Below, piece by piece: positions 38,676 through 47,692 of a stretch of 64,000 nucleotides of DNA. Both the position numbers and the translations under genes were made by a program. Below the pieces are notes generated by a model that had not been told where the DNA came from, did not search any database, and saw only the letters and a list, made by a program, of their open reading frames with translations. Positions within the stretch are counted from its first letter, which is position 1, and every line of letters begins with the position of its first letter. Source of the DNA: Mycolicibacterium sp. CR10 (GTDB lineage: Bacteria > Actinomycetota > Actinomycetes > Mycobacteriales > Mycobacteriaceae); assembly GCF_005222675.1 (NCBI RefSeq), contig NZ_STGE01000019.1, positions 457,287 through 521,286 on the forward strand. Direction: 5' to 3'.

Positions 38676-39554
38676 TCAGCTGCTCGGGTAGTTGATCTGC
38701 TTGACGGTGCCGTCGGCGTTCAGCTCGATGTAACCGTTGCCGAACTCGCTGGAGACGTAGATGGCCAGGTCGATGGACCCCGGCGGGGCGGTCTCGTCAC
38801 TGTTGGGATCGATATTCAGGTAGATGTTGTCGACATCCTCGGCCTTGATGCCCAGCGTCTCCGGGGCGCCCCGCATGATGCCGACAACGGTCGGCACGTC
38901 GAACGCCCCGAGATCGACGAGGACGTCGCGGTCGTCCTTCGCCGACGTCGACGGGTCTCCCCATCCGCCGCGGTAGGAGTAGCGCAGGATGCGCCGATCG
39001 TCGGACGGGTCCGGGCGCTCCACCGAGGCGTAGTCGGGGTAGACGGTCAGCGAGAAGCCCAAGGTGTCGCCCCACTTCTGCTCCATCTGCTCGAGCAGGC
39101 CGTTGAGCCCACCCAGCGAGTGCAGCTGCCGCGGCGGGGTCAGCACCTTGGCGGGAATGTTGTCGGCCTTCGCGCCGGGGTCGGAGGTGAAGTTCAGCGG
39201 TGACGGAGTGTTCCCGTAGAGGCCCCAGCCGATGGCGATCCCGAGAACCACCAGTACGCCGGCGATCGCGAGGCGGATGCCCAGCCCGCTGCTCATGGCG
39301 GGGAGACGGCGGCCCCGGAGCTTGGGCAGCTGCACGGGTGACTGGTCGGTCTGCAGGTCGGACACCAGGGACTGCAGATCACCCAGGGTCGCAGCGGTGG
39401 TGGCCTTCTTCACCCGTTCGCCATGCTCGGCCATCGACAGCTGACCTTCTGCCAGGGCCGCGTCGAGGATCTGGCACGTGTCGTTGCGATCGCTGTCCTT
39501 CGCACGCGTCCGCGCGGTCTCCCCAGTCCGCCGCCCTGCGCTTCCCGATGCCAC
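38676..39554 (-). CDS. DUF1707-type membrane protein (Rv0048c)
   Basis: 292 aa. The N-terminal part has the DUF1707 (SHOCT-like) pattern DTCQILDAALAEGQLSMAEHGERVKKATTAATLGDLQSLVSDL at residues 25-68. One transmembrane helix follows (IRLAIAGVLVVLGIAIGWGLYG), and then an extracytoplasmic domain of about 170 residues with WGDTLGFSLTVYPDYASVERP. It matches Rv0048c. Function unknown. Confidence 0.82.
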   Translation of the reverse strand: MASGSAGRRTGETARTRAKDSDRNDTCQILDAALAEGQLSMAEHGERVKKATTAATLGDLQSLVSDLQTDQSPVQLPKLRGRRLPAMSSGLGIRLAIAGVLVVLGIAIGWGLYGNTPSPLNFTSDPGAKADNIPAKVLTPPRQLHSLGGLNGLLEQMEQKWGDTLGFSLTVYPDYASVERPDPSDDRRILRYSYRGGWGDPSTSAKDDRDVLVDLGAFDVPTVVGIMRGAPETLGIKAEDVDNIYLNIDPNSDETAPPGSIDLAIYVSSEFGNGYIELNADGTVKQINYPSS

Positions 39555-39677
39555 GTCGATGATCGTAAGAGTTGGTGTGTCGATGATGCAGGCCAGGCTT
39601 GATCGCGACGGTCAATGTGGAGCGCCGAGGCGCACGTCGCGCCTCGGCTCCTGCCGCGCCGACGTACTCTGGTCCTC

Positions 39678-40106
39678 GTGCGATTGCAGCGACAGGTGGT
39701 GGATTACGCCCTACGGCGACGGTCCCTGCTGGCAGAGGTCTATTCGGGGCGCACCGGCGTCGCCGAGGTCTGCGACGCCAACCCGTACCTGCTTCGAGCC
39801 GCGAAATTCCATGGCAAGCCCAGTTCGGTGATCTGTCCGATCTGCCGTAAGGAACAGCTGACATTGGTGTCATGGGTGTTCGGCGATCACCTCGGCCCGG
39901 TGTCGGGCTCTGCGCGCACCGCGGAGGAGCTCGTCATGTTGGCAACCCGCTTCGACGAGTTCTCAGTACACGTGGTGGAGGTATGTCGCACCTGCAGTTG
40001 GAACCACCTGGTCAAGTCATACAAGCTCGGAGAGGTGCCGTCGCCCAAGGGCACACCTCGCCGCACTCAGACGGCGCGCGGTCGTGCGCGCACGGCCAGT
40101 GAATAG
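39678..40106 (+). CDS. DUF5318-type zinc-ribbon-like protein (Rv0049)
   Basis: 142 aa from the GTG at 39678 (VRLQRQVVDYALRRRSLLAEVYSGRTG), chosen because the homologue starts there. Two CxxC pairs, CPIC and CRTC about 55 residues apart, suggest one zinc site. The basic C-terminus overlaps the start of ponA1 by 8 bp, so the two genes are probably coupled. Function unknown; constant linkage to ponA1 suggests a cell-wall or regulatory role. Confidence 0.85.
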   Translation: MRLQRQVVDYALRRRSLLAEVYSGRTGVAEVCDANPYLLRAAKFHGKPSSVICPICRKEQLTLVSWVFGDHLGPVSGSARTAEELVMLATRFDEFSVHVVEVCRTCSWNHLVKSYKLGEVPSPKGTPRRTQTARGRARTASE

Positions 40107-42684
40107 CGAAGGGCGCCACGACCGGTCAGCCAACGACGCCCGTGAGGGGCAGATGGCTGAAGGTGTGAGCGCGAGACCCCCGCAACGAAACGACGGCCCC
40201 CCGCGACGGCCGGTCGACGGCGGCAAGCACCGCCCCCCCGCGCCGGACGCGTCCCGCCCACCGGCGCCGGACGCGTCACGCCGCCCGCGCCCGGACGATC
40301 GGCTGACGACCGTGCTGCCGCCGGTGCGCACCGACACTCCGGCGCACCTGCGGGACCCGATCGACGCCGTCAAGCGCGCGCTCGACGGCTCTCCGCCCCA
40401 CCAGCCACCGCCACCGCCACCCGGCCGCCCGCCCGGCGGAGGGGGACCGACCGGTGGAGGCGCCTCGGACCCCAAGCCGAGCCTGCGCCATCAGGTCAAC
40501 TGGAAGTGGGTGCGCCGCGGGCTGGCCGCGATGGTGGCCGTGCTGATCGTGCTGCCGCTGCTGACCTTCGGCATGGCCTACATGATCGTCGATGTCCCCA
40601 AGCCCGGTGATATCCGCACCGCGCAGGTGTCGACCATCCTGGCCAGTGACGGCTCGGAGATCGCGAAAGTCGTGCCACCGGAAGGCAATCGGATCGATGT
40701 CAACATCGACCAGATCCCGGTGCACGTGCGCGACGCGGTGATGGCCGCCGAGGACCGCGATTTCTACTCCAACCCCGGCTTCTCGTTCACCGGGTTCTTG
40801 CGCGCGACGAAGAACAACATCTTCGGCGGCGATCTGCAGGGCGGCTCGACGATCACCCAGCAGTACGTCAAGAACGCGTTGGTGGGTGACGCCCGTTCCG
40901 GTGTCGGCGGGGTGATCCGCAAAGCCAAGGAATTGGTGATCTCCACCAAGATGTCCAGCCAGTGGTCCAAGGACCAGGTGCTGCAGTCGTACCTGAACAT
41001 CATCTACTTCGGTCGCGGCGCCTACGGTGTGGCCGCGGCGTCCCAGGCGTATTTCGCCAAGCCCGTCGAGCAACTCAACGTCGCCGAAGGAGCGCTGCTG
41101 GCGGCCCTCATCCAGCGGCCGTCGGTGCTGGACCCGGCCGTCGACCCGGAAGCGTCGGCGGCGCGATGGAACTGGGTGCTCGACGGCATGGTCGAGATCG
41201 GTGCGTTGTCGCCGGAGGACCGCGCCGCGCAGGTGTACCCGCCGACCATCCCGCCGGACCAGGCAGGCACGCAGAATCAGACCACCGGACCCAACGGGTT
41301 GATCGAGCGGCAGGTGATCAACGAACTGCTCAACATCTTCAACGTCAACGAGCAGACGCTGAACACCGAGGGCCTGCAGATCACCACCACGATCGACCCG
41401 AAGGCGCAGGCCGCCGCGGTCGATGCTGCCGAGGAGTACATGGACGGGCAGGACCCGGACATGCGCACGGCGGTGGTGTCGATTGATCCGAGGACGGGCG
41501 GGGTCAAGGCCTACTACGGCGGATCCGATGCCAACGGGTTCGACTTCGCGCAGGCCGGGTTGCCCACAGGGTCGTCATTCAAGGTGTTCGCGTTGGTGGC
41601 CGCGCTGCAGCAGGGCATGGGCCTGGGCTACCAGGTCGACAGCTCCCCGGTGGACGTCAACGGTATCGAGATCACCAATGTCGAGGGCGGAAGCTGCGGC
41701 ACCTGCAATATCGCCGAGGCCTTGAAGAGGTCGCTGAATACCAGCTACTACCGGCTGATGCTGCAGCTCGCGAACGGGCCGCAGGATGTCGCCGACGCCG
41801 CGCACCAGGCCGGGATCGCCGAGAGCTTCCCCGGCGTGGAGCACACGCTGTCCGAGGACGGCCAGGGCGGCCCGCCGAACAACGGAATCGTGTTGGGCCA
41901 GTACCAGTCCCGGGTCATCGACATGGCTTCGGCGTACGCGACGCTCGCCGCGTCGGGCGTCTACCACAAGCCGCACTTCGTGCAGCGGGTCGTCAATGCC
42001 CAGGGCGACGTGCTCTTCGACGCCGCCCAGGAGGAGAACGCCGGCGAGCAGCGCATCGACAAGGCCGTCGCCGACAATGTCGCCGCGGCGATGCAGCCGA
42101 TCGCCGGGTACTCCAGCAGGGCGCTCGCGGGTGGACGACCGTCGGCAGCCAAGACCGGCACCAACCAGCTCGGCGACACGGGCGAGAACCGTGATGCGTG
42201 GATGGTCGGTTTCACGCCCTCGCTGTCCACCGCGGTGTGGGTGGGCACCACCGATGGCACCAAGCCACTGCTGAATGCGTCGGGCGCCTCGGTGTACGGC
42301 TCGGGGCTGCCCGGGCAGATCTGGAAGTCCACGATGGACGGTGCCCTCGACGGCACGGACAACGAGACGTTCCCGAAGCCTGAGGAAATCGGTGGCTATG
42401 CCGGTGTCCCGCAGGCGCCGCCGCCACCGCCGACCTCGACCGTCCCGCCGCCACCCTCGGAGACCGTGATCCAGCCGACGCTGGAGATCGCTCCCGGCAT
42501 CACCATTCCGTGGGGCCCTCCGACCACCGTGCCGGTCGGACCGCCGCCGGTTCCCGGAGCCCCCGTTCCAGGGGCCCCCGTTCCAGGGGCCCCGGTCCCG
42601 GGAGCCCCGGTTCCCGGCGCTCCGCCGGGACAGGAGGTGGCACCAGGAGTGCCGGCTCCGGTTCCCGGTGCTCCGCCCCCGTGA
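40099..42684 (+). CDS. ponA1: Bifunctional penicillin-binding protein PonA1
   Basis: 861 aa from the GTG at 40099 (VNSEGRHDRS). A Pro-rich cytoplasmic region of about 130 residues precedes one membrane helix (GLAAMVAVLIVLPLLTFGMAYMIV). The GT51 glycosyltransferase domain follows (AAEDRDFYSNPGFS, GGSTITQQYVKNAL), then the transpeptidase domain with TGSSFK, SLNTSY and AKTGTNQ as the SxxK, SxN and KTG motifs. The C-terminus is a Pro-rich tail with tandem VPGAP units. It polymerises and cross-links peptidoglycan at the cell pole. Homologue Rv0050. Confidence 0.96.
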   Translation: MNSEGRHDRSANDAREGQMAEGVSARPPQRNDGPPRRPVDGGKHRPPAPDASRPPAPDASRRPRPDDRLTTVLPPVRTDTPAHLRDPIDAVKRALDGSPPHQPPPPPPGRPPGGGGPTGGGASDPKPSLRHQVNWKWVRRGLAAMVAVLIVLPLLTFGMAYMIVDVPKPGDIRTAQVSTILASDGSEIAKVVPPEGNRIDVNIDQIPVHVRDAVMAAEDRDFYSNPGFSFTGFLRATKNNIFGGDLQGGSTITQQYVKNALVGDARSGVGGVIRKAKELVISTKMSSQWSKDQVLQSYLNIIYFGRGAYGVAAASQAYFAKPVEQLNVAEGALLAALIQRPSVLDPAVDPEASAARWNWVLDGMVEIGALSPEDRAAQVYPPTIPPDQAGTQNQTTGPNGLIERQVINELLNIFNVNEQTLNTEGLQITTTIDPKAQAAAVDAAEEYMDGQDPDMRTAVVSIDPRTGGVKAYYGGSDANGFDFAQAGLPTGSSFKVFALVAALQQGMGLGYQVDSSPVDVNGIEITNVEGGSCGTCNIAEALKRSLNTSYYRLMLQLANGPQDVADAAHQAGIAESFPGVEHTLSEDGQGGPPNNGIVLGQYQSRVIDMASAYATLAASGVYHKPHFVQRVVNAQGDVLFDAAQEENAGEQRIDKAVADNVAAAMQPIAGYSSRALAGGRPSAAKTGTNQLGDTGENRDAWMVGFTPSLSTAVWVGTTDGTKPLLNASGASVYGSGLPGQIWKSTMDGALDGTDNETFPKPEEIGGYAGVPQAPPPPPTSTVPPPPSETVIQPTLEIAPGITIPWGPPTTVPVGPPPVPGAPVPGAPVPGAPVPGAPVPGAPPGQEVAPGVPAPVPGAPPP
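42546..42620 (+). repeat. 15-bp tandem repeat encoding VPGAP in ponA1
   Basis: About five copies of a 15-bp unit (GTTCCAGGGGCCCCC and variants) encode consecutive VPGAP pentapeptides in the extracytoplasmic tail of PonA1. Tail length is likely to vary between strains. Confidence 0.8.
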
Positions 42685-44405
42685 CCGAACCGCGGGAGGA
42701 GTCGTCGGCGGCCGAACCGCCGGAATCGGGGGAGGAGTTGTCGGCGGCCGAGCCGCCGGAACCGGGTGAGGTGTCGCCGGGTCGGCTCGCCGAGGACCTG
42801 CGAAGCCTCGATGACCGCGACATGCCCAGCCGCACCGACACCATCGGCGCCGCGCTGTCGGGAACCATCGGCGGCCCCGTCGGCCGGCACGCGTTGATCG
42901 GTCGCACTCGCTTCATGACACCGCTGCGGGTCATGCTGATCATCGCGCTGGTGTTCCTGGCTCTCGGCTATTCGACGAAGGCCGCGTGCCTGCAGACCAC
43001 CGGAACCGGAACCGCGGATCAGCGGGTGGGCAACTGGGAGAACCAGCGCGCCTACTTCCAGCTGTGCTACTCCGACACCGTGCCGCTGTACACCGCAGAG
43101 CTGTTGAACCTCGGCAGGTTTCCGTACAAGTCCAGCTGGATCGAGTCCGACGCCGAGGGCAAGCCGCATGTCCAGTACGACGGCAGCCCGGCCGTGCGCT
43201 ACATGGAGTATCCGGTCCTGACGGGCCTCTACCAGTACCTGTCGATGTCGTTGGCCAAGACGTACACGGCGTTGACGAAGCTGGTGTCGGTGCCGGTGAT
43301 CGCCGAGGTGGTGATGTTCTTCAACATCGCCGCATTCGGTCTCGCGCTGGCGTGGCTGACGACGGTGTGGGCGACCGCGATGCTCGCCGGGCCGCGGCGC
43401 ATCTGGGACGCGGCGCTCGTCGCCGGTTCGCCGCTGCTGATCTTCCAGATCTTCACGAACTTCGATGCGCTGGCGACGGCCTCCGCGGTGGGCGCACTGC
43501 TGGCCTGGGCGCGGCGAAAACCGGCGCTGGCCGGTGTCCTCATCGGGTTGGGGGTGGCGGCCAAGCTGTACCCGCTGCTGCTGCTGCTTCCGCTGGCGCT
43601 ACTGGCGGTGCGCACCGGACGGGTGCGTGCGGTGGGCCGCACCGCGGTGGCCGCCGTGCTGGCGTGGCTGGCGGTGAATCTTCCTGTGATGGTGTTGTTT
43701 CCGCGGGGTTGGTCGGAGTTCTTCCGCCTCAACACCCGCCGCGGCGACGACATGGATTCGATCTACAACGTCGTGAAGTCGTTCACGGGCTGGCGCGGCT
43801 TCGATCGGGATCTCGGGTTCTGGGAGCCGCCGGTCATGTTGAACGCGGTGAGCGCGGCGCTGTTCGTGGCGTGCTGCATCGCCATCGGGTACATCGTGCT
43901 GACGGCCGAGCGGCGACCCCGGGTAGCGCAGGTGGCGTTTTTGGTGGTCGCGGCGTTCCTGCTGACGAACAAGGTGTGGAGTCCCCAGTTCTCGCTGTGG
44001 CTGGTTCCGCTGGCGGTGTTGGCCCTGCCGCATCGGCGAATCCTGCTGGCCTGGATGACGATCGACATGCTGGTCTGGGTCCCGCGGATGCTGTATCTGT
44101 TCGGCGAGCAGAACATGGGCCTGCCGGAACAGGCGTTCACCGCGACCGTGCTGCTGCGCGACATCGCGGTGGTTACGTTGTGCGCGTTGGTGATTCGACA
44201 GATCTACCGACCCGAGCTGGACTTGGTGCGACGCGGTGGCGTCGACGATCCCGCGGGCGGACTGTTCGACCGGGCGCCTGACGCGCCGCCACGCTGGGTG
44301 CCGGACTGGTTGCTGCCGCGACCTCGAATTCGTCAGGCACGCGAGCAGGAACGTGAGTTCGCAGACGAGCAGGCGGCAGCGCTGGGAAAAGGCAACGGCG
44401 CGTGA
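42681..44405 (+). CDS. GT87-like multipass membrane glycosyltransferase (Rv0051)
   Basis: 574 aa from a GTG at 42681 that overlaps the ponA1 stop (GTGA). An acidic N-terminal region of about 85 residues precedes roughly ten membrane helices. The first is followed by a large loop (KAACLQTTGTGTADQRVGNWENQRAYFQLCYSD), and later segments show GVLIGLGVAAKLYPLLLLLPLALLA, typical of GT87 polyprenyl-phosphate-sugar mannosyltransferases (GT-C fold). The acceptor is unknown. Coupling to ponA1 points to envelope biogenesis. Confidence 0.82.
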   Translation: MTEPREESSAAEPPESGEELSAAEPPEPGEVSPGRLAEDLRSLDDRDMPSRTDTIGAALSGTIGGPVGRHALIGRTRFMTPLRVMLIIALVFLALGYSTKAACLQTTGTGTADQRVGNWENQRAYFQLCYSDTVPLYTAELLNLGRFPYKSSWIESDAEGKPHVQYDGSPAVRYMEYPVLTGLYQYLSMSLAKTYTALTKLVSVPVIAEVVMFFNIAAFGLALAWLTTVWATAMLAGPRRIWDAALVAGSPLLIFQIFTNFDALATASAVGALLAWARRKPALAGVLIGLGVAAKLYPLLLLLPLALLAVRTGRVRAVGRTAVAAVLAWLAVNLPVMVLFPRGWSEFFRLNTRRGDDMDSIYNVVKSFTGWRGFDRDLGFWEPPVMLNAVSAALFVACCIAIGYIVLTAERRPRVAQVAFLVVAAFLLTNKVWSPQFSLWLVPLAVLALPHRRILLAWMTIDMLVWVPRMLYLFGEQNMGLPEQAFTATVLLRDIAVVTLCALVIRQIYRPELDLVRRGGVDDPAGGLFDRAPDAPPRWVPDWLLPRPRIRQAREQEREFADEQAAALGKGNGA

Positions 44406-44428
44406 CGCCGACGCCATAGCCTGGGGCG

Positions 44429-45343
44429 ATGAAGGTCGGCCTCCCACCCGCGGCACTGCGTCCCGGCGTTCGTCTCCTCTGTCAGTGGCTCTTTTCTCCG
44501 ACGGCGTCGTGGACGGCGATCCGCAGGCGCTTCACGCTCGCGCTCGCCTACCCGCCGCCGCCCAAGGGGACGACGGTGAATCCGACGGTTATCGGGGGCG
44601 TCCCGGCCGAGGACATCCGGCCCGCCGGGGTCGACGAATCGCGCGTGCTGCTCTACGCGCACGGCGGCGGCTACGTCATCGGGAGCGCCCGCGCGTGTCG
44701 CACGCTGGTCGCCGCAATCGGCGCCGCCGCGGACGCGCGCGTCATCTCACTCGACTACCGGATGGGCCCGGAACACCCGTACCCCGCGGCGGTCGACGAC
44801 GCGCTCGCCGCCTACCGCGCGCTCATCGCGCAGGGCGTCGATCCGAGCCGCATTGCGATCGCCGGCGACTCCGCCGGCGGCGGGCTCTCACTCGCCGTCG
44901 CGCTGCGTCTGCGCGAGGCCGGGCAGGTACCGCCGGCGGTGCTCGGGCTGATCTGCCCCTGGCCCGACCTCACCCCGGGCTCCCACGCGCGACGCGGCCC
45001 CGCGCCGCAGGAGCCGGCCCTGAGCGCCGACCTGCTTATCTGGTTCGCGGCGTCCTACCTGCCCTCGGGCCAGGACCCGGCCGAGCCGACGATCTCACCG
45101 CTGTTCGCCGACCTCGCCGGGCTCCCGCCGATGGTCATGCACTCAGGTGGCGACGACATCCTGGCCTCCGATGCGCGGGAACTCGAGAAGCGTGCCCGTG
45201 CCGCCGGCGTGGACGTCGAGCACCGCGTCTACGAGGGTCTGTGGCACGACTTCCACCTGTTCTCGCCGTTCCTGTCCGGGCCCGGCGGCGACGCTCCGCG
45301 CGAGCTCGGGCAGGCGCTCGGCCGCAGGCTCGGACGCGGCTGA
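44429..45343 (+). CDS. Alpha/beta hydrolase of the hormone-sensitive lipase family
   Basis: 304 aa. The HSL/type IV esterase signatures are present: oxyanion-hole HGGGYVIGS, nucleophile GDSAGGG, and a C-terminal LWHDFHLF carrying the catalytic His. No signal peptide is obvious. Such enzymes hydrolyse short- to medium-chain esters; mycobacteria have a large Lip family. It lies 23 bp after the GT87 gene on the same strand. Confidence 0.88.
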   Translation: MKVGLPPAALRPGVRLLCQWLFSPTASWTAIRRRFTLALAYPPPPKGTTVNPTVIGGVPAEDIRPAGVDESRVLLYAHGGGYVIGSARACRTLVAAIGAAADARVISLDYRMGPEHPYPAAVDDALAAYRALIAQGVDPSRIAIAGDSAGGGLSLAVALRLREAGQVPPAVLGLICPWPDLTPGSHARRGPAPQEPALSADLLIWFAASYLPSGQDPAEPTISPLFADLAGLPPMVMHSGGDDILASDARELEKRARAAGVDVEHRVYEGLWHDFHLFSPFLSGPGGDAPRELGQALGRRLGRG

Positions 45344-45447
45344 GCCACGGGCCGGCCGGGGAGCCCGGGTTCTCCAGCAGCGCGATTTCGCAGATCAGCG
45401 GGGGTTCGGGTAACCTGGCCCGGTTGCCGACGCAGGCGACCCTCCTG

Positions 45448-45464
45448 CCACGGAATGTCCGTGG
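45448..45464 (+). promoter_or_regulatory. Hairpin in the rpsF leader, possible S6:S18 binding element
   Basis: CCACGGA (45448-45454) and TCCGTGG (45458-45464) form a perfect 7-bp stem with an ATG loop, 33 nt before the rpsF start. Bacterial rpsF-rpsR leaders often carry a hairpin that binds the S6:S18 complex for feedback. The match here is by position and simple pairing only. Confidence 0.35.
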
Positions 45465-45497
45465 CCGCACACGACCATAGGAGGTGATGGGTTCCTT

Positions 45498-45788
45498 ATG
45501 CGTCCATACGAAATCATGGTCATCCTCGACCCCACTCTCGACGAGCGCACCGTAGCTCCGTCGCTGGAGACGTTCCTGAACGTCATCCGCAAGGATGGCG
45601 GAAGTGTCGACAAGGTCGACATCTGGGGACGCCGCCGGCTCGCCTACGAGATCGCCAAGCATGCCGAGGGCATCTACGCCATCGTCGATGTGAAGGCGGA
45701 GCCCGCGACGGTGTCCGAGCTCGATCGTCAGCTCAACCTGAACGAGTCCGTGCTGCGCACCAAGGTCATGAGGACCGACAAGCACTAG
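45498..45788 (+). CDS. rpsF: 30S ribosomal protein S6
   Basis: 96 aa, the usual length. [18 protein letters not shown] and the [27 protein letters not shown] segment identify S6, which pairs with S18 on the small-subunit platform. A very strong Shine-Dalgarno AGGAGGTGA lies 10 bp before the ATG. First gene of the rpsF-ssb-rpsR-rplI operon. Confidence 0.98.
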   Translation: MRPYEIMVILDPTLDERTVAPSLETFLNVIRKDGGSVDKVDIWGRRRLAYEIAKHAEGIYAIVDVKAEPATVSELDRQLNLNESVLRTKVMRTDKH

Positions 45789-45916
45789 TCGGGGCGATAA
45801 GCCCAAGGGCGCGTGCGCGTCGGGGCAGTTCCGTAGGCTCGCCTGCGACTGTCCAGCGCGCACATCGCTCGTGACTAGCGGTTGCGCGAAAAGCTTGATA
45901 CATCCAGGAGGACCTC

Positions 45917-46426
45917 GTGGCTGGTGACACCATCATCACGGTCATCGGAAACCTGACCGCTGACCCCGAACTGCGGTTCACGCCGTCGGGCGCGGCCGTC
46001 GCGAACTTCACGGTCGCGTCGACGCCCCGCATGTTCGACCGTCAGACCAATGAGTGGAAGGACGGCGAAGCGCTGTTCCTCCGCTGCAACATCTGGCGGG
46101 AGGCTGCCGAGAACGTCGCGGAAAGCCTCGTCCGTGGCTCGCGTGTGATCGTCAGTGGCCGGCTCAAGCAGCGTTCGTTCGAAACCCGTGAGGGTGAGAA
46201 GCGCACCGTTGTGGAGCTCGAGGTCGACGAGATCGGCCCGTCGTTGCGCTACGCGACGGCCAAGGTGAACAAAGCCAGCCGCAGCGGCGGTGGCGGCGGT
46301 GGCGGCTTCGGCGGCGGTGGGGGCGGCAGCTCCCGTCCCGCGGAGCCACCAAAGCAGGACGACCCGTGGGGCAGCGCGCCCGCGTCGGGATCGTTCGGCG
46401 GCGCCGACGACGAACCGCCCTTCTGA
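45917..46426 (+). CDS. ssb: Single-stranded DNA-binding protein
   Basis: 169 aa. An OB fold covers residues 1-110 ([31 protein letters not shown]), followed by a Gly-rich linker and the acidic tip DDEPPF that recruits replication and repair proteins. It coats single-stranded DNA at forks. The GTG start follows GGAGGAC. Confidence 0.97.
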   Translation: MAGDTIITVIGNLTADPELRFTPSGAAVANFTVASTPRMFDRQTNEWKDGEALFLRCNIWREAAENVAESLVRGSRVIVSGRLKQRSFETREGEKRTVVELEVDEIGPSLRYATAKVNKASRSGGGGGGGFGGGGGGSSRPAEPPKQDDPWGSAPASGSFGGADDEPPF

Positions 46427-46465
46427 TCAACCACACTCATCAGTGATTTCTAGAAAGAGATAGAC

Positions 46466-46729
46466 ATGGCCAAGTCCTCCACCAAGAGGCGCCCGGCTCC
46501 CGAGAAGCCGGTCAAGACCCGTAAGTGCGTGTTCTGCTCCAAAAAGGGCAAGCTGCAGAACATCGACTACAAGGACACCCAGCTGCTGCGTACCTACATC
46601 AGCGAGCGCGGCAAGATCCGTGCCCGCCGGGTGACCGGCAATTGCGTTCAGCACCAGCGTGATATCGCGATCGCGGTGAAGAACGCCCGTGAGGTCGCGT
46701 TGCTGCCGTTCAGCTCGGCGACGCGATAA
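46466..46729 (+). CDS. rpsR: 30S ribosomal protein S18, cysteine-containing type
   Basis: 87 aa. [18 protein letters not shown] and RITGNC-like [22 protein letters not shown] identify S18. The CxxC plus distal Cys mark the zinc-binding (C+) form, as opposed to the zinc-free paralogue that mycobacteria encode in a Zur-controlled operon. Confidence 0.96.
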   Translation: MAKSSTKRRPAPEKPVKTRKCVFCSKKGKLQNIDYKDTQLLRTYISERGKIRARRVTGNCVQHQRDIAIAVKNAREVALLPFSSATR

Positions 46730-46749
46730 GTCAGGACAGGACCACAGAC

Positions 46750-47205
46750 ATGAAACTCATTCTGACCACCGAGGTGGAGCACCTCGGCGTTCCCGGCGAC
46801 GCAGTCGAGGTCAAGGACGGCTACGGCCGCAACTACCTGCTGCCCCGTGGGATGGCCATCGTGGCCACCCGTGGTGCCGAGCGCCAGGCCGAGGAGATCC
46901 GTCGGGCCCAGGAGCTCAAGGGCGTCAAGAGCCTCGAGCACGCCAACGAGATCAAGCAGGCCCTCGACGGCCTGGGCGCGGTCGAGCTGACGGTGAAGAC
47001 CGCAGGCGACTCCGGCAAGCTCTTCGGTTCGGTGACCGCGGCCGACGTCGTCGCGGCCATCAAGAAGGCCGGCGGACCCAATCTCGACAAGCGGACCGTC
47101 AGCCTGCCCAAGGCGCACATCAAGGCGACCGGCACGCATCCCGTCGCGGTCCGGCTACATCCGGACGTCGACGCCAGCGTGTCGCTGAACGTGGTGGCGG
47201 GCTAG
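46750..47205 (+). CDS. rplI: 50S ribosomal protein L9
   Basis: 151 aa. The N-terminal RNA-binding domain [36 protein letters not shown], a long connecting helix and the C-terminal domain ([11 protein letters not shown]) are all present. Last gene of the ribosomal operon, followed 15 bp later by a terminator hairpin. Confidence 0.97.
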   Translation: MKLILTTEVEHLGVPGDAVEVKDGYGRNYLLPRGMAIVATRGAERQAEEIRRAQELKGVKSLEHANEIKQALDGLGAVELTVKTAGDSGKLFGSVTAADVVAAIKKAGGPNLDKRTVSLPKAHIKATGTHPVAVRLHPDVDASVSLNVVAG

Positions 47206-47220
47206 CAGCACCAGCTCTAT

Positions 47221-47262
47221 AACAGCCGGGTGGAGACCGTGACAGGTCTTCACCCGGCTGTT
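47221..47262 (+). terminator. Strong hairpin terminator after rplI
   Basis: AACAGCCGGGTGGAGACC (47221-47238) pairs with 47245-47262 over 18 bp with a single G-U wobble around the loop GTGACA. It lies 15 bp after the rplI stop and closes the rpsF operon. No long U-tract follows, as is usual in mycobacteria. Confidence 0.8.
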
Positions 47263-47692
47263 GCTGTCTACCGGTGGCGAACAATTCACCGCAAAGCTGC
47301 CACAGCGAACCTAACCGGCTGTTAACCTGCGCGGCCCCGGAGCGAAACACAACACGCCCGGAGAGGAAACCGGGCACGACACGCCGACGAATTTCCCATC
47401 CCCAGACTTTCGACCCACCTATGGTGCGTTCATCAGCACGTACGTGGTTGAAAAAGGTATTCATCCACAAGTTGTCCCCAGCGGCTCAACACCGCTCACC
47501 GGACCTATGCACACTCCATCCACACGTCCACTAACAGGGGCGACTTGATTCCCCCTCAGCAACGTCTAGCGTTGGCCGTCGCGGGGTCGGCTCCGATCCC
47601 GAGCGGGGGCTTGTCGGGGCTCGGACTTAAAGTCGCGGCATGCGGGATTTCGAATGCACGTTCGATGGTGACCAGGAGGGTGAGGGCGCTGC
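47263..47692 (+). promoter_or_regulatory. dnaB upstream region with DnaA-box-like motifs
   Basis: This 430-bp gap has no convincing gene. It contains TCATCCACA (47461-47469), TTGTCCCCA (47472-47480) and CCATCCACA (47516-47524), which match or nearly match the mycobacterial DnaA box TTGTCCACA. The stretch 47360-47540 is less GC-rich than its surroundings. A weak AGGAGGG lies about 15 bp before the dnaB GTG. Confidence 0.4.

Noticed and set aside
47274..47534. 86-residue frame between rplI and dnaB
   Set aside because: It has no ribosome site or motif and covers the DnaA-box-like motifs; it reads as non-coding leader.
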